Positions 25,315-32,882 of a stretch of 64,000 bases of DNA are shown in pieces. The position numbers and the translations under genes were made by a program. Origin of the DNA: CALVGQ01 sp964370435 (lineage in GTDB: Bacteria; Bacillota_I; Bacilli_A; Erysipelotrichales; Erysipelotrichaceae); the NCBI GenBank assembly GCA_964370435.1, contig CAYJJG010000007.1:1-64000 (forward strand), given 5' to 3'. Every line of letters starts with the position of its first letter. Position 1 is the stretch's first letter. The notes under the pieces are model-generated. The model searched no databases and had not been told where the DNA came from. It saw nothing but the letters and a program-made list of their open reading frames with translations.

Positions 25315-25471
25315 CTCTGTCTTTCACCTGAAAGATTCTTTCTTACGAAATTGCCTCATCGGTGTGCTTTTGCACTTTCCAGAGTTTCGTCCAAATCCGG
25401 TCCTTTTGCCTGAAAGTTTATGCAATTATTTTCCTCTTCGGCTCCTAAATAAAAACAGGTATCTCCCGGAT
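25315..25471 (-). ncRNA. Tandem glycine riboswitch upstream of gcvT
   Basis: Aptamer 1 (25395-25471) is closed by ATCCGG/CCGGAT and includes GGGAGATACCTG, GCCGAAGAGG and CTTTCAGGCAAAAGGAC. After a short linker, aptamer 2 (25315-25385) is closed by CTCTG/CAGAG and includes CACCGATGAGG and CTTTCAGGTGAAAGACAGAG. The order and conserved segments are those of the tandem gcvT element. With the terminator that follows, glycine is expected to allow read-through into the six-gene operon. Confidence 0.96.
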
Positions 25472-25502
25472 CTATCTTACGAATTACGATTTATTTACCA
25501 TT

Positions 25503-25530
25503 ATCATACCATGTTTTAGCTTCAAAACAA
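25503..25530 (-). promoter_or_regulatory. Promoter of the glycine cleavage operon
   Basis: Minus strand: TTGTTT (25525-25530), 16 bases, TATGAT (25503-25508), with an extended -10 TG one base before. The transcript would start about 25 bases before aptamer 1. Confidence 0.6.
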
Positions 25531-25557
25531 TCAATTTCTTAAAATTTTATACTTGAT

Positions 25558-25581
25558 AAAAAAAGCACAAATTTGTGCTTT
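25558..25581 (-). terminator. Terminator of the FMN-binding-like lipoprotein gene
   Basis: AAAGCACAAATTTGTGCTTT (25562-25581) is a perfect palindrome, followed on the minus strand by a T-run. It isolates the upstream gene from the glycine operon. Confidence 0.9.
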
Positions 25582-25589
25582 AATTGTTT

Positions 25590-26063
25590 TTACTTTGCTT
25601 CGTTGATTGCTTTATTAATCGTTTTAATATAGCCTTCAACATTAATAGTTACCGATGACATTAAATCTTCATTAACTACTTTTCCATCAGCAAGTTCAAC
25701 AGCATCAATACCGTTATCTACAATATACTGCTCTAACGTTTCCACTTGTTGATACCATGGGGCTACCGCATCTTCTGATAATTTATAGTCATCCTTTAAA
25801 TCTCTTTTAGATTCATTCTCATAGATTTCATCAATATAAACATCAGTAATTTTACCCTCACTAATTACAACATCAACTATAGGCGTACCAAAACTAGTTT
25901 CTTCTCCTAATACATCAATAGCTTCTTTAGTTGCATTAGCATTAGGTGTTATAGTTGGACTCATTGTTGGTGAAGTTGTTGGTGTAACTTCACTTCCTGA
26001 CATCGAACAGCTACACCCTACAAGCATTAGTGATAATAACATCAATAAACTTATTTTATACAT
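25590..26063 (-). CDS. Lipoprotein with a degenerate FMN-binding-type domain
   Basis: A lipobox MLVGC (Cys17) is followed by a Pro/Thr-rich linker (PTTSPTMSPTITPN) and a domain of about 110 residues. The domain starts SFGTPIVDVVISEGKITDVYID, as FMN-binding domains do, and ends VNEDLMSSVTINVEGYIKTI. In flavinylated proteins the last part reads D-x-x-S/T-G-A-T; here it is DLMSSVT, keeping Asp and Thr but losing the Gly-Ala. This resembles the small pheromone/electron-carrier lipoproteins of the PplA type, with one domain only. Whether FMN is attached is open. Confidence 0.65.
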   Translation of the reverse strand: MYKISLLMLLSLMLVGCSCSMSGSEVTPTTSPTMSPTITPNANATKEAIDVLGEETSFGTPIVDVVISEGKITDVYIDEIYENESKRDLKDDYKLSEDAVAPWYQQVETLEQYIVDNGIDAVELADGKVVNEDLMSSVTINVEGYIKTINKAINEAK

Positions 26064-26113
26064 AGACTACCTCCTAAAACTATTATGGATAGCTATTTTA
26101 TAACAATACCTTA

Positions 26114-26797
26114 TTATTTTTCTTTTAATATTTTTTGGATTTTTTTGTATTCAGGCATATAAAAACCAATTACCTCATAAAAGCGCTTTGAATGATTAGG
26201 CACTATCATATGTGCATACTCATGTAACAACACATAAATTAAACACTCCATCGGCATATAAATAAGATTAACATTCAAAGTAATTTTCGCCTTTTTTGGT
26301 ATACAGCTCCCCCATTTACTAGTCATTTTACGAAAGGAAACAGTAGGATGCGGCAAGCGATAATCGTCCATGATGGCATTAAATTTATCTTGATATGGAA
26401 TTATGTATCGAAGTAGTTCTTTTTTTACTAAGTTTTCAAATATAATTTGAGCTTGATTTTCTTCTTTTACCCATAAAACTATTTTATCTTCTTCTATCTT
26501 TATAGCATTTTTAGTAGCCTTAACTATCTGAAGTTCCTTTATTTCTCCCAGGTATTGTATCTTACTTTGGTTTACTCCTTTATTTTCCTGTAGTTTATTC
26601 TTGTTTTTAACACGATCATTAGCACTTAAAATCCATTGTTTCTTACTAACAATAAAGTTTTTTATTTGTTCCTCAGGTACGTGTGGATGAGCACTAATCA
26701 TTAAAACATTACCAGTTTTAATACGAAGATACATATTTTTTATTTTCTTGTGCTCTATTTCAACAATAAACTCTTCTGTGTCTAATTTAATTTGCAT
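26114..26797 (-). CDS. YgjP/SprT-like zinc metallopeptidase (DUF45)
   Basis: The 227-residue protein has the family core: KMTSKWGSCIPKKAKITLNVNL followed by the zinc motif LLHEYAHMIVPNHSKRFYEV (HEXXH plus a downstream His) and a C-terminal helix. Start at 26797 (MQIKLDTEEF) is supported by GAGGGTGGGG; six upstream residues are less likely. Substrates of this family are unknown, but they often accompany restriction or stress genes; here it stands next to degV. A terminator separates the two. Confidence 0.85.
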   Translation of the reverse strand: MQIKLDTEEFIVEIEHKKIKNMYLRIKTGNVLMISAHPHVPEEQIKNFIVSKKQWILSANDRVKNKNKLQENKGVNQSKIQYLGEIKELQIVKATKNAIKIEEDKIVLWVKEENQAQIIFENLVKKELLRYIIPYQDKFNAIMDDYRLPHPTVSFRKMTSKWGSCIPKKAKITLNVNLIYMPMECLIYVLLHEYAHMIVPNHSKRFYEVIGFYMPEYKKIQKILKEK

Positions 26798-26814
26798 AAC
26801 CCCACCCTCTTTCA

Positions 26815-26840
26815 TAAAAAAGGAACACCACGGTGTACCC
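26815..26840 (-). terminator. Terminator of degV
   Basis: Minus strand: GGTACACC pairs with GGTGTTCC with one A-A mismatch and a 2-base loop, followed by six T. It lies just after the degV stop and overlaps the beginning of the peptidase leader. Confidence 0.7.
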
Positions 26841-26843
26841 TTA

Positions 26844-27689
26844 TTACTTTATAATCCTTTTAACTCTTCCAAAACAAAATGTTCCTGGTCCAGTATGAGA
26901 CATAATAACTGGATGCATTGCTACTATCTCAGGTTTTATTTGATACTTTTCAAAAATATCTTGTTGTAGCTTTAAAGAAACATCCATAGCATCACCATCT
27001 ACTATATACCAAGCATAGTCCTCTTTATTTTGAATATCTTTTAAGCAGGCATCAATACCAATTTGATATGCTTTCTTGGCTGTTCGTACTTTATCATATA
27101 CATCAATAGCACCATCTTCTACTTTTAATATAGGAAATATTTTAAGAAGATTAGCTAATGCTGCAGCTGAAGAAGAAATACGTCCACCACGTTTTAAATA
27201 AATAATATCACCAGGTATTAATACAGCCCATAATTGTGATTGTTCTTCAAATAGAGTTTTAATTTCTTGTACAGTCATTCCTAAATCAATTGCTTTTTGT
27301 ATCTCTTTACAGACATGTTGTTGTGGATAACAAACTTGTTTTATATCTAATACGGTAACTCGTCCTTTGTACTCTTCCTTAGCAAGCATAAAAGCATTGG
27401 CATAACTTCCACTTAACTTAGAAGAAACTGGAACATAGATTAATTCTTCTGCTTCTAATAAGGCTTTATCCCAAACACGTGTTATTTCACCTATAGAAGG
27501 CTGGCTTGTTTTAACAGTAGCCCCTTCTCTCATTTTTTTAATAAAGCTATCACGCTCAATATCAACAGCCTCTAAATATTCTTTATCATCAATAGTAATA
27601 GGTAAACGAACAACATCTAATCCTAATGCTTTTTCTTCTTCTAGTGTTAAATCGGCACCTGAATCCGTCACTACTTTAATTTTTAACAT
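26844..27689 (-). CDS. DegV-family fatty-acid-binding protein
   Basis: The 281-residue protein has the DegV pattern: VVTDSGADLTLEEEKALGLDVVRLPI, KTSQPSIGEI, PVSSKLSGSYANA, LKRGGRISSSAA and HTGPGTFCFG. Members bind a fatty acid and act as the FakB part of fatty-acid kinase in Bacillota. No FakA kinase is in the window. The start has GAGGTGG 6 bases upstream. Confidence 0.93.
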   Translation of the reverse strand: MLKIKVVTDSGADLTLEEEKALGLDVVRLPITIDDKEYLEAVDIERDSFIKKMREGATVKTSQPSIGEITRVWDKALLEAEELIYVPVSSKLSGSYANAFMLAKEEYKGRVTVLDIKQVCYPQQHVCKEIQKAIDLGMTVQEIKTLFEEQSQLWAVLIPGDIIYLKRGGRISSSAAALANLLKIFPILKVEDGAIDVYDKVRTAKKAYQIGIDACLKDIQNKEDYAWYIVDGDAMDVSLKLQQDIFEKYQIKPEIVAMHPVIMSHTGPGTFCFGRVKRIIK

Positions 27690-27948
27690 AAGCCACCTCG
27701 CAGATTATTATAACATACCAAGTTATAAACTCAATAGAATTCCTTATCATCTTATAATAATCTTTTTAGGCGATAAAAAGGTATTCTTTTTTTACTTCTA
27801 TTAGGATTATTTACTTATCCAATTTACTTTATTAAAATGCAAATATTACTTATTAATAGTACATAAAATAGTAGTTACTACTCTTCTTTTATACTATAAT
27901 TTCAAAACTATCACTATATCCACTTAATATAAAATACATTATTTTCTA

Positions 27949-28000
27949 TTGACATATTAGGTCTACAAATGTAGAATAAAGTTAGGTCTACAGATGTAGA
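27949..28000 (+). promoter_or_regulatory. Promoter with two BlaI/MecI boxes
   Basis: TTGACA (27949-27954), 17 bases, TAGAAT (27972-27977). Two 14-base dyads, TCTACAAATGTAGA (27962-27975) and TCTACAGATGTAGA (27987-28000), contain the TACA-N2-TGTA core known for BlaI/MecI operators. The first covers the -10 and the second covers the transcript start, so BlaI binding would block both its own gene and the peptidase gene. The 260 bases between degV and this promoter are AT-rich with nothing else recognisable. Confidence 0.9.
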
Positions 28001-28012
28001 ATGGAGGTAAAT

Positions 28013-28366
28013 ATGAAATTAACCACTACAGAAATTAGCTTTATGAACTTAATTTGGAAAAACGAACCACTTTCATCAACAAGTTTAGCTTCTTTATGTT
28101 TACAACAATTTGGATGGAAAAAATCAACAGCATACACCTTTCTTAAAAGACTTCAAGAACGTGGAGTTTTGATTAATCAAAATGCAGTTGTAACCTCTAA
28201 GATATCGAAAGAAGAGGTACAAAGAATACAAAGCAATGAAATAGTTAGACATTCTTTTGATGGTTCTTTACCGCAGTTTGTAACAACCTTTCTTTCAGAT
28301 AAAAAGCTTAGTAAACAGGAAATTAAAGAATTAAGACAATTAGTAAATCAATTGGAGGAACAATAA
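28013..28366 (+). CDS. BlaI/MecI-family repressor
   Basis: The 117-residue protein is a winged helix (about 1-70: LTTTEISFMNLIWKNEPLSS, GWKKSTAYTFLKRLQERGVL) with a C-terminal dimerisation helix ending IKELRQLVNQLEEQ. The start at 28013 is used because GGAGG lies immediately upstream and is itself part of an upstream ATG frame. It binds the two TCTACA-type boxes in its promoter (inference). It is 2 bases from the M56-M23 gene, the usual BlaI-BlaR1 pairing. Confidence 0.95.
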   Translation: MKLTTTEISFMNLIWKNEPLSSTSLASLCLQQFGWKKSTAYTFLKRLQERGVLINQNAVVTSKISKEEVQRIQSNEIVRHSFDGSLPQFVTTFLSDKKLSKQEIKELRQLVNQLEEQ

Positions 28367-28368
28367 CC

Positions 28369-29715
28369 ATGAATCAATTATTTATAACTTTCGCTGAATT
28401 ATCAATAAAATTAAGTGTAATCATAATAGTGTTGCTTATTATTAGACAATGCACTCCTAAACTTCCTAAAATATTTCATTATTCATTGTGGTGTTTTGTA
28501 TTATTAGGAATGATTCCATTTAGTTACACTTCATCTGTTAGTATACAAAACATTCCACTACATATTGAAGAAGTATTGTTTCAAAGTAATATACATGCTG
28601 ATGCACTAGTTCAAGAAGTCAATGGGTCTTCTATTACAATGGTTGATATTGTTAGTGCACTTTGGTTAAGTGGTATTGTCTTATTTGGTTTATTTTATTT
28701 AATTAGTTATTTACGCATTAAAAAAATAACTCGATTCGCAATTAGACGAGAAATTGATGTATTTGAATCTGACGAAATAACTTCACCCTTCCTTTTTGGA
28801 TTGTTTCATCCAAAAATCTATTTACCTACTACTATAAATGATGAAACCCGAGAACACATTCTAGCTCATGAATTAATGCATAAACATCGCAAAGACTACC
28901 TTACACAATGTATTGCTAATATTATCTTAGCCCTTAACTGGTACAATATAATTATTTGGATAGGCTATTATTCCTTTATTCAAGATTTAGAATTCTCTTG
29001 TGATGAGTGTGTTCTTAAAGAAAGAGGATTAAACTATAAGTCCAATTTTGCTCACTCTATTCTAGATATGGTACAGTATCATAACTTTATGGCATTAAGT
29101 CTTAAATCTTCAAACACTAAAAAACGCATAGTACACATCCTTAACTACCGTAAACCTTCCGTAAAAATTAGTTTACTTTGTCTTATATTAGGACTTTGTC
29201 TAAGCATTCCTTTATTATCACAGCCTGAAATAATATCAGCAGAACCAATTTTACCTCATCAAGCAGATGATTCTACTTCATCTACCTTAAATACAGCCTT
29301 GCCAACAGAAATACAGCAAGAAACTACTATTAATGATGAAGAAAGCTTAAATTTTACTAGCCCTATGAATGATTATGCTGTAACTTGTGGATGGTTATGT
29401 TATGAAGGTCATTATGCTTATGATATTAGATCAGAAGTTGATAACGCTAAAATCTATGCAGTCGAAGATGCAGTTGTTCAAGTTGCAGGATATGATGAAG
29501 TATTTGGCAATTACATAATACTTGAGCATAGCGGTGGCTACACTTCGTTTTATGGTCATTTATCTAGCATTAATGTAACAAGTGGTGATTCAGTTAAACA
29601 AGCTGATATCATCGCTAGTCAAGGCGCTACAGGACAAACTGCTGGAGATCACTTACACTTCTATATTACCAAAGATAATGTAGTCTTAGAAAATTCTTTA
29701 GAGCTCACCCAATAG
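28369..29715 (+). CDS. M56 (BlaR1-type) membrane peptidase fused to an M23 endopeptidase domain
   Basis: The N-terminal half (1-285) is an M56 membrane peptidase with helices near 12-25, 36-50, 95-115 and 270-285 and zinc motif HELMH (167-171), followed by the conserved LEFSCDECVL. Instead of a penicillin-binding sensor, the exterior C-terminus (about 335-448) is a LytM/M23 domain with complete ligands: His348 and Asp352 in HYAYD, His397 in YGHLS, and HLHF (428-431). M23 enzymes cut peptidoglycan cross-bridges. The fusion suggests that cell-wall state is sensed or processed at the surface and relayed through M56 cleavage of BlaI. The relay is inferred from BlaR1. Confidence 0.92.
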   Translation: MNQLFITFAELSIKLSVIIIVLLIIRQCTPKLPKIFHYSLWCFVLLGMIPFSYTSSVSIQNIPLHIEEVLFQSNIHADALVQEVNGSSITMVDIVSALWLSGIVLFGLFYLISYLRIKKITRFAIRREIDVFESDEITSPFLFGLFHPKIYLPTTINDETREHILAHELMHKHRKDYLTQCIANIILALNWYNIIIWIGYYSFIQDLEFSCDECVLKERGLNYKSNFAHSILDMVQYHNFMALSLKSSNTKKRIVHILNYRKPSVKISLLCLILGLCLSIPLLSQPEIISAEPILPHQADDSTSSTLNTALPTEIQQETTINDEESLNFTSPMNDYAVTCGWLCYEGHYAYDIRSEVDNAKIYAVEDAVVQVAGYDEVFGNYIILEHSGGYTSFYGHLSSINVTSGDSVKQADIIASQGATGQTAGDHLHFYITKDNVVLENSLELTQ

Positions 29716-29728
29716 TGAGCTCTTTTTT
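29700..29728 (+). terminator. Terminator of the BlaI/M56-M23 operon
   Basis: GAGCTCAC and GTGAGCTC form a perfect 8-bp stem with a 6-base loop containing the stop codon, followed by six T. Confidence 0.95.
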
Positions 29729-29837
29729 ATTATTATACGATAGTACACTATATAAAACTATTATGCAATTAATATTATTAAACAAAGCATATTCTATAAT
29801 TGAGATAACTCAGGATAACTAATTAAGCTATTATAAA

Positions 29838-29892
29838 CAAAAAATGACTTTTATTTCTGTCTTTAGACAAAATATTTAGAAGTCATTTTTAA
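29838..29892 (-). terminator. Terminator of tRNA-His
   Basis: AAAAATGACTT (29840-29850) pairs with AAGTCATTTTT (29880-29890); a smaller TGTC/GACA hairpin lies inside. On the minus strand it follows the tRNA by 9 bases and ends in T. Confidence 0.7.
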
Positions 29893-29900
29893 TTTCTTAA

Positions 29901-29977
29901 TGGGGCGACTGAGGGGAATCGAACCCCCGAATGTCAGAGCCACAATCTGATGTGTTAACCACTTCACCACAACCGCC
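29901..29977 (-). tRNA. tRNA-His (GTG)
   Basis: The 77-base minus-strand gene folds fully: acceptor GCGGTTG/CAGTCGC, D-arm GTG...CAC, anticodon stem UCAGA/UCUGA with loop UUGUGGC (anticodon GUG), T-arm with TTCGATT, and encoded CCA. The extra G at position -1 faces C73, the special feature of histidine tRNA. It is isolated and not in a tRNA cluster. Confidence 0.97.
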
Positions 29978-30136
29978 ATGTCTTTCGTAGCGATATTTAT
30001 TATATCTTATAGATGTGTATTTGTAAATAGATAATTAGAAATTTATTATATTTAAGATTAATATTAATTTAACTAAGTTTTCATAATAGTAGGACTTTTA
30101 ATTCTTTGGATAATATATAAAGTAGGAGGTTCAACG

Positions 30137-30865
30137 ATGAAGAAAAACAGTATAATCATTGCACTAATTCTTTTTATATTAATTCAAATTCCCTTCATGA
30201 TGTATATTTGGTATCCCTATCAAGTGCAACAAGATTTTAACTTACAAACTATTCCTGTTGCTTCTAATGATTTATCAATGAGGCACACCATCACTACACA
30301 GGATATTGATTGGATTAGTGTACCAGCATCTTTTATTCAAGACTGGATGATTATTGATGAACAACTTCTAGTTAATCATGTTGTATCAAATAAAGTATTT
30401 ATACCCAAGGGATCATATTTCGTAAATAATGCCATTTACTCCCCCTTAAACATCCCTGATCAACCTGCACAAGAATTAGACTATGGACAGACCGCTTTCT
30501 CCTTTGACGTAAATTTTATCCAAGTTGCAGGTAACACTTTAGTAGAAAATCAAAAGGTTGATTTATATACTGTAATACAACAACGAAATGAACCTCCTAT
30601 CGTTGATTTACTTATTAGTGCAGTTCGTATTATTGATTTAAGAGATTATCGCGGATTAGAATTAACAGATGAAAATTCTACCAAGATAGCGGCAATTATA
30701 ACCCTTGCATTAAATAAAGAATATATACCGCTGTTGTTAAGCGCACAAGAAGTAGGTACGATTCAACTTTATGCTACTGATGCTTCTTGGGACAACACTC
30801 AAGAATGTATACTTAATGAAAAGAGCAAAATACTGCCACTACTTACAAACGAACATCTTGAATAA
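30137..30865 (+). CDS. SAF-domain (CpaB/FlgA-like) membrane-anchored protein
   Basis: After MKKNS the protein has one membrane helix (about 6-27), then a SAF-type domain: TIPVASNDLSMRHTITTQDIDWISVPASF (pattern V.A..l..G..i...d) and KVFIPKGSYFVNNAIY. A beta-rich C-terminal part follows (about 110-242). CpaB/RcpC proteins of this form belong to Tad pilus assembly, and FlgA-type proteins to flagella. No other tad gene is next to it, so it may be an orphan, perhaps serving an unlinked pilus locus. AGGAGG is well placed. Confidence 0.65.
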   Translation: MKKNSIIIALILFILIQIPFMMYIWYPYQVQQDFNLQTIPVASNDLSMRHTITTQDIDWISVPASFIQDWMIIDEQLLVNHVVSNKVFIPKGSYFVNNAIYSPLNIPDQPAQELDYGQTAFSFDVNFIQVAGNTLVENQKVDLYTVIQQRNEPPIVDLLISAVRIIDLRDYRGLELTDENSTKIAAIITLALNKEYIPLLLSAQEVGTIQLYATDASWDNTQECILNEKSKILPLLTNEHLE

Positions 30866-30912
30866 TAACCTTATCTATTTAAGCCATACTATATCTAGAG
30901 GAGGTGTCAACT

Positions 30913-31068
30913 ATGGAAAACCAAGGTGTCTGTTGTGATGTTATGGAGTGTACACACAATATAAATTGTGAAAAATGTTCATTAGCTACCATTGAAATTT
31001 CTTGTCAAAAGACAGGTAATGAAGGTGCTAATTTCCCTCATTACTGTAAAAGTTATTGTAAAAAATAG
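30913..31068 (+). CDS. DUF1540 cysteine-rich small protein
   Basis: The 51-residue protein has nine Cys in the DUF1540 pattern VCCDVMECTHNINCEKCSLA-TIEI and a second cluster SCQKT...YCKSYCKK. The Cys spacing suggests metal binding, probably zinc or iron-sulfur. AGGAGGTG is 7 bases before the ATG and a strong terminator follows. DUF1540 proteins are common in spore-forming Bacillota; their role is not established. Confidence 0.85.
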   Translation: MENQGVCCDVMECTHNINCEKCSLATIEISCQKTGNEGANFPHYCKSYCKK

Positions 31069-31073
31069 TTGAT

Positions 31074-31101
31074 AAAAGGATGGAAAAATTCCATCCTTTT
31101 A
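31074..31101 (+). terminator. Terminator of the DUF1540 gene
   Basis: AAAAGGATGGAA pairs perfectly with TTCCATCCTTTT around AAA, with a T-rich exit. Confidence 0.92.
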
Positions 31102-31108
31102 TTGTTAC

Positions 31109-31140
31109 AAAAAAAAGAAGCTTTCATAAGAAAACTTCTT
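31109..31140 (-). terminator. Terminator of the rnf operon
   Basis: Minus strand: AGAAGTTTTC pairs with GAAAGCTTCT (one G-T pair) with a 4-base loop and eight T. It lies just after the rnfB stop, so the short RnfB is the true end of the operon and is not followed by more rnf coding sequence. Confidence 0.88.
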
Positions 31141-31148
31141 CATATATT

Positions 31149-31457
31149 CTAAACTTTTACTGTTAATGTTGTTCCATCAGCTCCTGGTGTAGTAGCTAAA
31201 TATTCTACTATTTTAGCTTTTTGATCAGCTTTACAAGGTTTACATAAAGCTAAGGTATCTACTTCCTTAGTAATTATAGCCTCAGCAAGTCCACCACATC
31301 CAGCATAACCACAACCACCACAATTATATCCTGGAAGTAGTTCAGTTAGTGCTTTAGTACGCTCATCATTTTCAACGTAAAATACTTTATCAGCTATACC
31401 TAAGATTAAGCCCAGTACCGCACCAGTTACACCCATCATTAAGATTGCATTAATCAT
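31149..31457 (-). CDS. rnfB: Short RnfB-like iron-sulfur subunit without ferredoxin domains
   Basis: Only 102 residues: a membrane helix (about 5-24), then GYNCGGCGYAGCGGLAEAI with Cys46, 49 and 54 and a fourth Cys at 72, forming the [4Fe-4S] site of the RnfB N-terminal domain. Usual RnfB proteins continue for 150 or more residues with two or more ferredoxin-type clusters; here the frame ends and a terminator follows. No frameshifted remainder is seen downstream. It overlaps the 64-residue Cys-rich gene by 8 bases. In this complex, electrons may enter by RnfC or by a soluble partner. Confidence 0.88.
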   Translation of the reverse strand: MINAILMMGVTGAVLGLILGIADKVFYVENDERTKALTELLPGYNCGGCGYAGCGGLAEAIITKEVDTLALCKPCKADQKAKIVEYLATTPGADGTTLTVKV

Positions 31458-31644
31458 TTTTTACTTCTCCTTCATTATCATGATGTGTCGGATGTGAACC
31501 ACAACTAGTAATTCTACATCCTTCACAATCTACTTTTAAATCTTCACATCCCTCTGGCACTGCAGTACGATGATTTAATGTATATAAGACAGCATAGGCA
31601 CCGCCCATTACTGCTAGAAATATTAGAGCATAAAGCCATTCCAT
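31450..31644 (-). CDS. Small Cys-rich membrane protein between rnfA and rnfB
   Basis: The 64-residue protein (start MEWLYALIFLAVM at 31644, one base after the rnfA stop) has one membrane helix (about 3-21) and a polar tail with Cys33, 40, 43 and 48 (GCEDLKVDCEGCRITSC) and a His pair (HPTHHD). The form resembles FeoB-associated Cys-rich membrane proteins. It is tightly embedded in the operon (overlapping rnfB by 8 bases), which argues that it is a bona fide accessory of this Rnf. The Cys set might hold an Fe-S cluster or another metal. Confidence 0.75.
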   Translation of the reverse strand: MEWLYALIFLAVMGGAYAVLYTLNHRTAVPEGCEDLKVDCEGCRITSCGSHPTHHDNEGEVKND

Positions 31645-31645
31645 C

Positions 31646-32218
31646 TTATACAATACCTGCAAATCCACCTATTGCTAATGCCATAAGCGCAGCTGTAATT
31701 AACGCTATAGGATTACCTTTAAATGACTCTGGTGTTGTTGCAATGTCAAGACGCTCACGAATACAAGACATGATATATAGTACTAAAGTAAATCCGATAG
31801 GAACTGCTGCCGAATACACTAACATTTCAACTACAGAATGACTATTTGAAATATTGATTTGTGCTACATAAAGCACTGCACAGTTAGTTGTAATTAAAGG
31901 CAAGAAAATACCTAGCGATTTGTACAATGTTGGAGAGAATTTTTTTATTACCATTTCTGTAAATTGCACAAAAGAAGCAATAACTAGAATAAATGAGATA
32001 AGACGCATATATTCAATATTTAATGGTTCTAATACATAATAGTATAAAAAGTAAGTAATGATTGAAGAACCAACAATAACAAAAGTTACTGCTGCTCCCA
32101 TACCTAATGCAGAACTGCTTTTTTTAGAAACTCCTAAAAATGGGCACATACCTAGGAAGTTGTAAAGTACGATGTTATTAATAATTACCGCACTAAGAAA
32201 TAAAGTAAATAATTCCAT
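31646..32218 (-). CDS. rnfA: RnfA membrane subunit
   Basis: The 190-residue protein has six predicted membrane helices and the RnfA/NqrE half-channel pattern: NNIVLYNFLGMCPFLGVSKK with the membrane Cys and LPLITTNCAVLYVA with the second Cys. These two Cys in RnfA and RnfE ligate the intramembrane [2Fe-2S] cluster in known Rnf structures. Its start overlaps the rnfE stop by one base (TAATG). Confidence 0.95.
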   Translation of the reverse strand: MELFTLFLSAVIINNIVLYNFLGMCPFLGVSKKSSSALGMGAAVTFVIVGSSIITYFLYYYVLEPLNIEYMRLISFILVIASFVQFTEMVIKKFSPTLYKSLGIFLPLITTNCAVLYVAQINISNSHSVVEMLVYSAAVPIGFTLVLYIMSCIRERLDIATTPESFKGNPIALITAALMALAIGGFAGIV

Positions 32219-32868
32219 TATTTAGCCCCCTTACTTGCTTTATCATCAGCACGTTTTTTTAATACTGCAAAAAGTGCAGAGAAACATGCAAAAGTTAAAA
32301 ATGCTCCTACATTAGATCCAAATAAATCAATTTTAAATGGTTCCAATGATGTTAATTCAAAATTAAATATTATTTCATTAGTAAGTGGATTACTAAAAGA
32401 TAAAGACATAGTCGATAGTAATTGGCGTGTTGCTGAAATTAAAATTAAACTAAAAGTATAACCAAGCCCCATACCTATACCATCAATCGCTGAATCAACA
32501 ACGTTATTCTTAGAAGCAAAAGCTTCTGCTCTACCTAGAATAATACAGTTAACTACAATTAAGCTAATAAATTCACCTAAACTTGAATATAACGATAACA
32601 TATATGCATGTAGTATCATTTCAACACAAGTAACTAATGTAGCAATAACCACAATATACACTGGGATACGAATTTCATTAGGAGTAATTTTTCTAATAGC
32701 TGAAATAATTACATTTGATAATACTAATACGACAATAACACTAACGCCCATTCCAATTGCATTGTCTAGTGTAGTAGAAATGGCAAGAGCTGAACATAAA
32801 CCTAAGTATAAGCCAAATACTGGATTTTCTCTAATAAAACCAGCTTTGAAATTTTCCATTTTATTCAT
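32218..32868 (-). CDS. rnfE: RnfE membrane subunit
   Basis: The 216-residue protein has six helices and motifs ENPVFGLYLGLCSALAIS and SLIVVNCIILGRAEAFASKN, matching RnfE/NqrD. The Cys in GLCSALA and VNCIILGRAEAF correspond to the cluster ligands. GGGGGA is 7 bases before ATG, and it follows rnfG by 14 bases. Confidence 0.95.
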   Translation of the reverse strand: MNKMENFKAGFIRENPVFGLYLGLCSALAISTTLDNAIGMGVSVIVVLVLSNVIISAIRKITPNEIRIPVYIVVIATLVTCVEMILHAYMLSLYSSLGEFISLIVVNCIILGRAEAFASKNNVVDSAIDGIGMGLGYTFSLILISATRQLLSTMSLSFSNPLTNEIIFNFELTSLEPFKIDLFGSNVGAFLTFACFSALFAVLKKRADDKASKGAK

Positions 32869-32882
32869 TTTCTAATCCCCCT

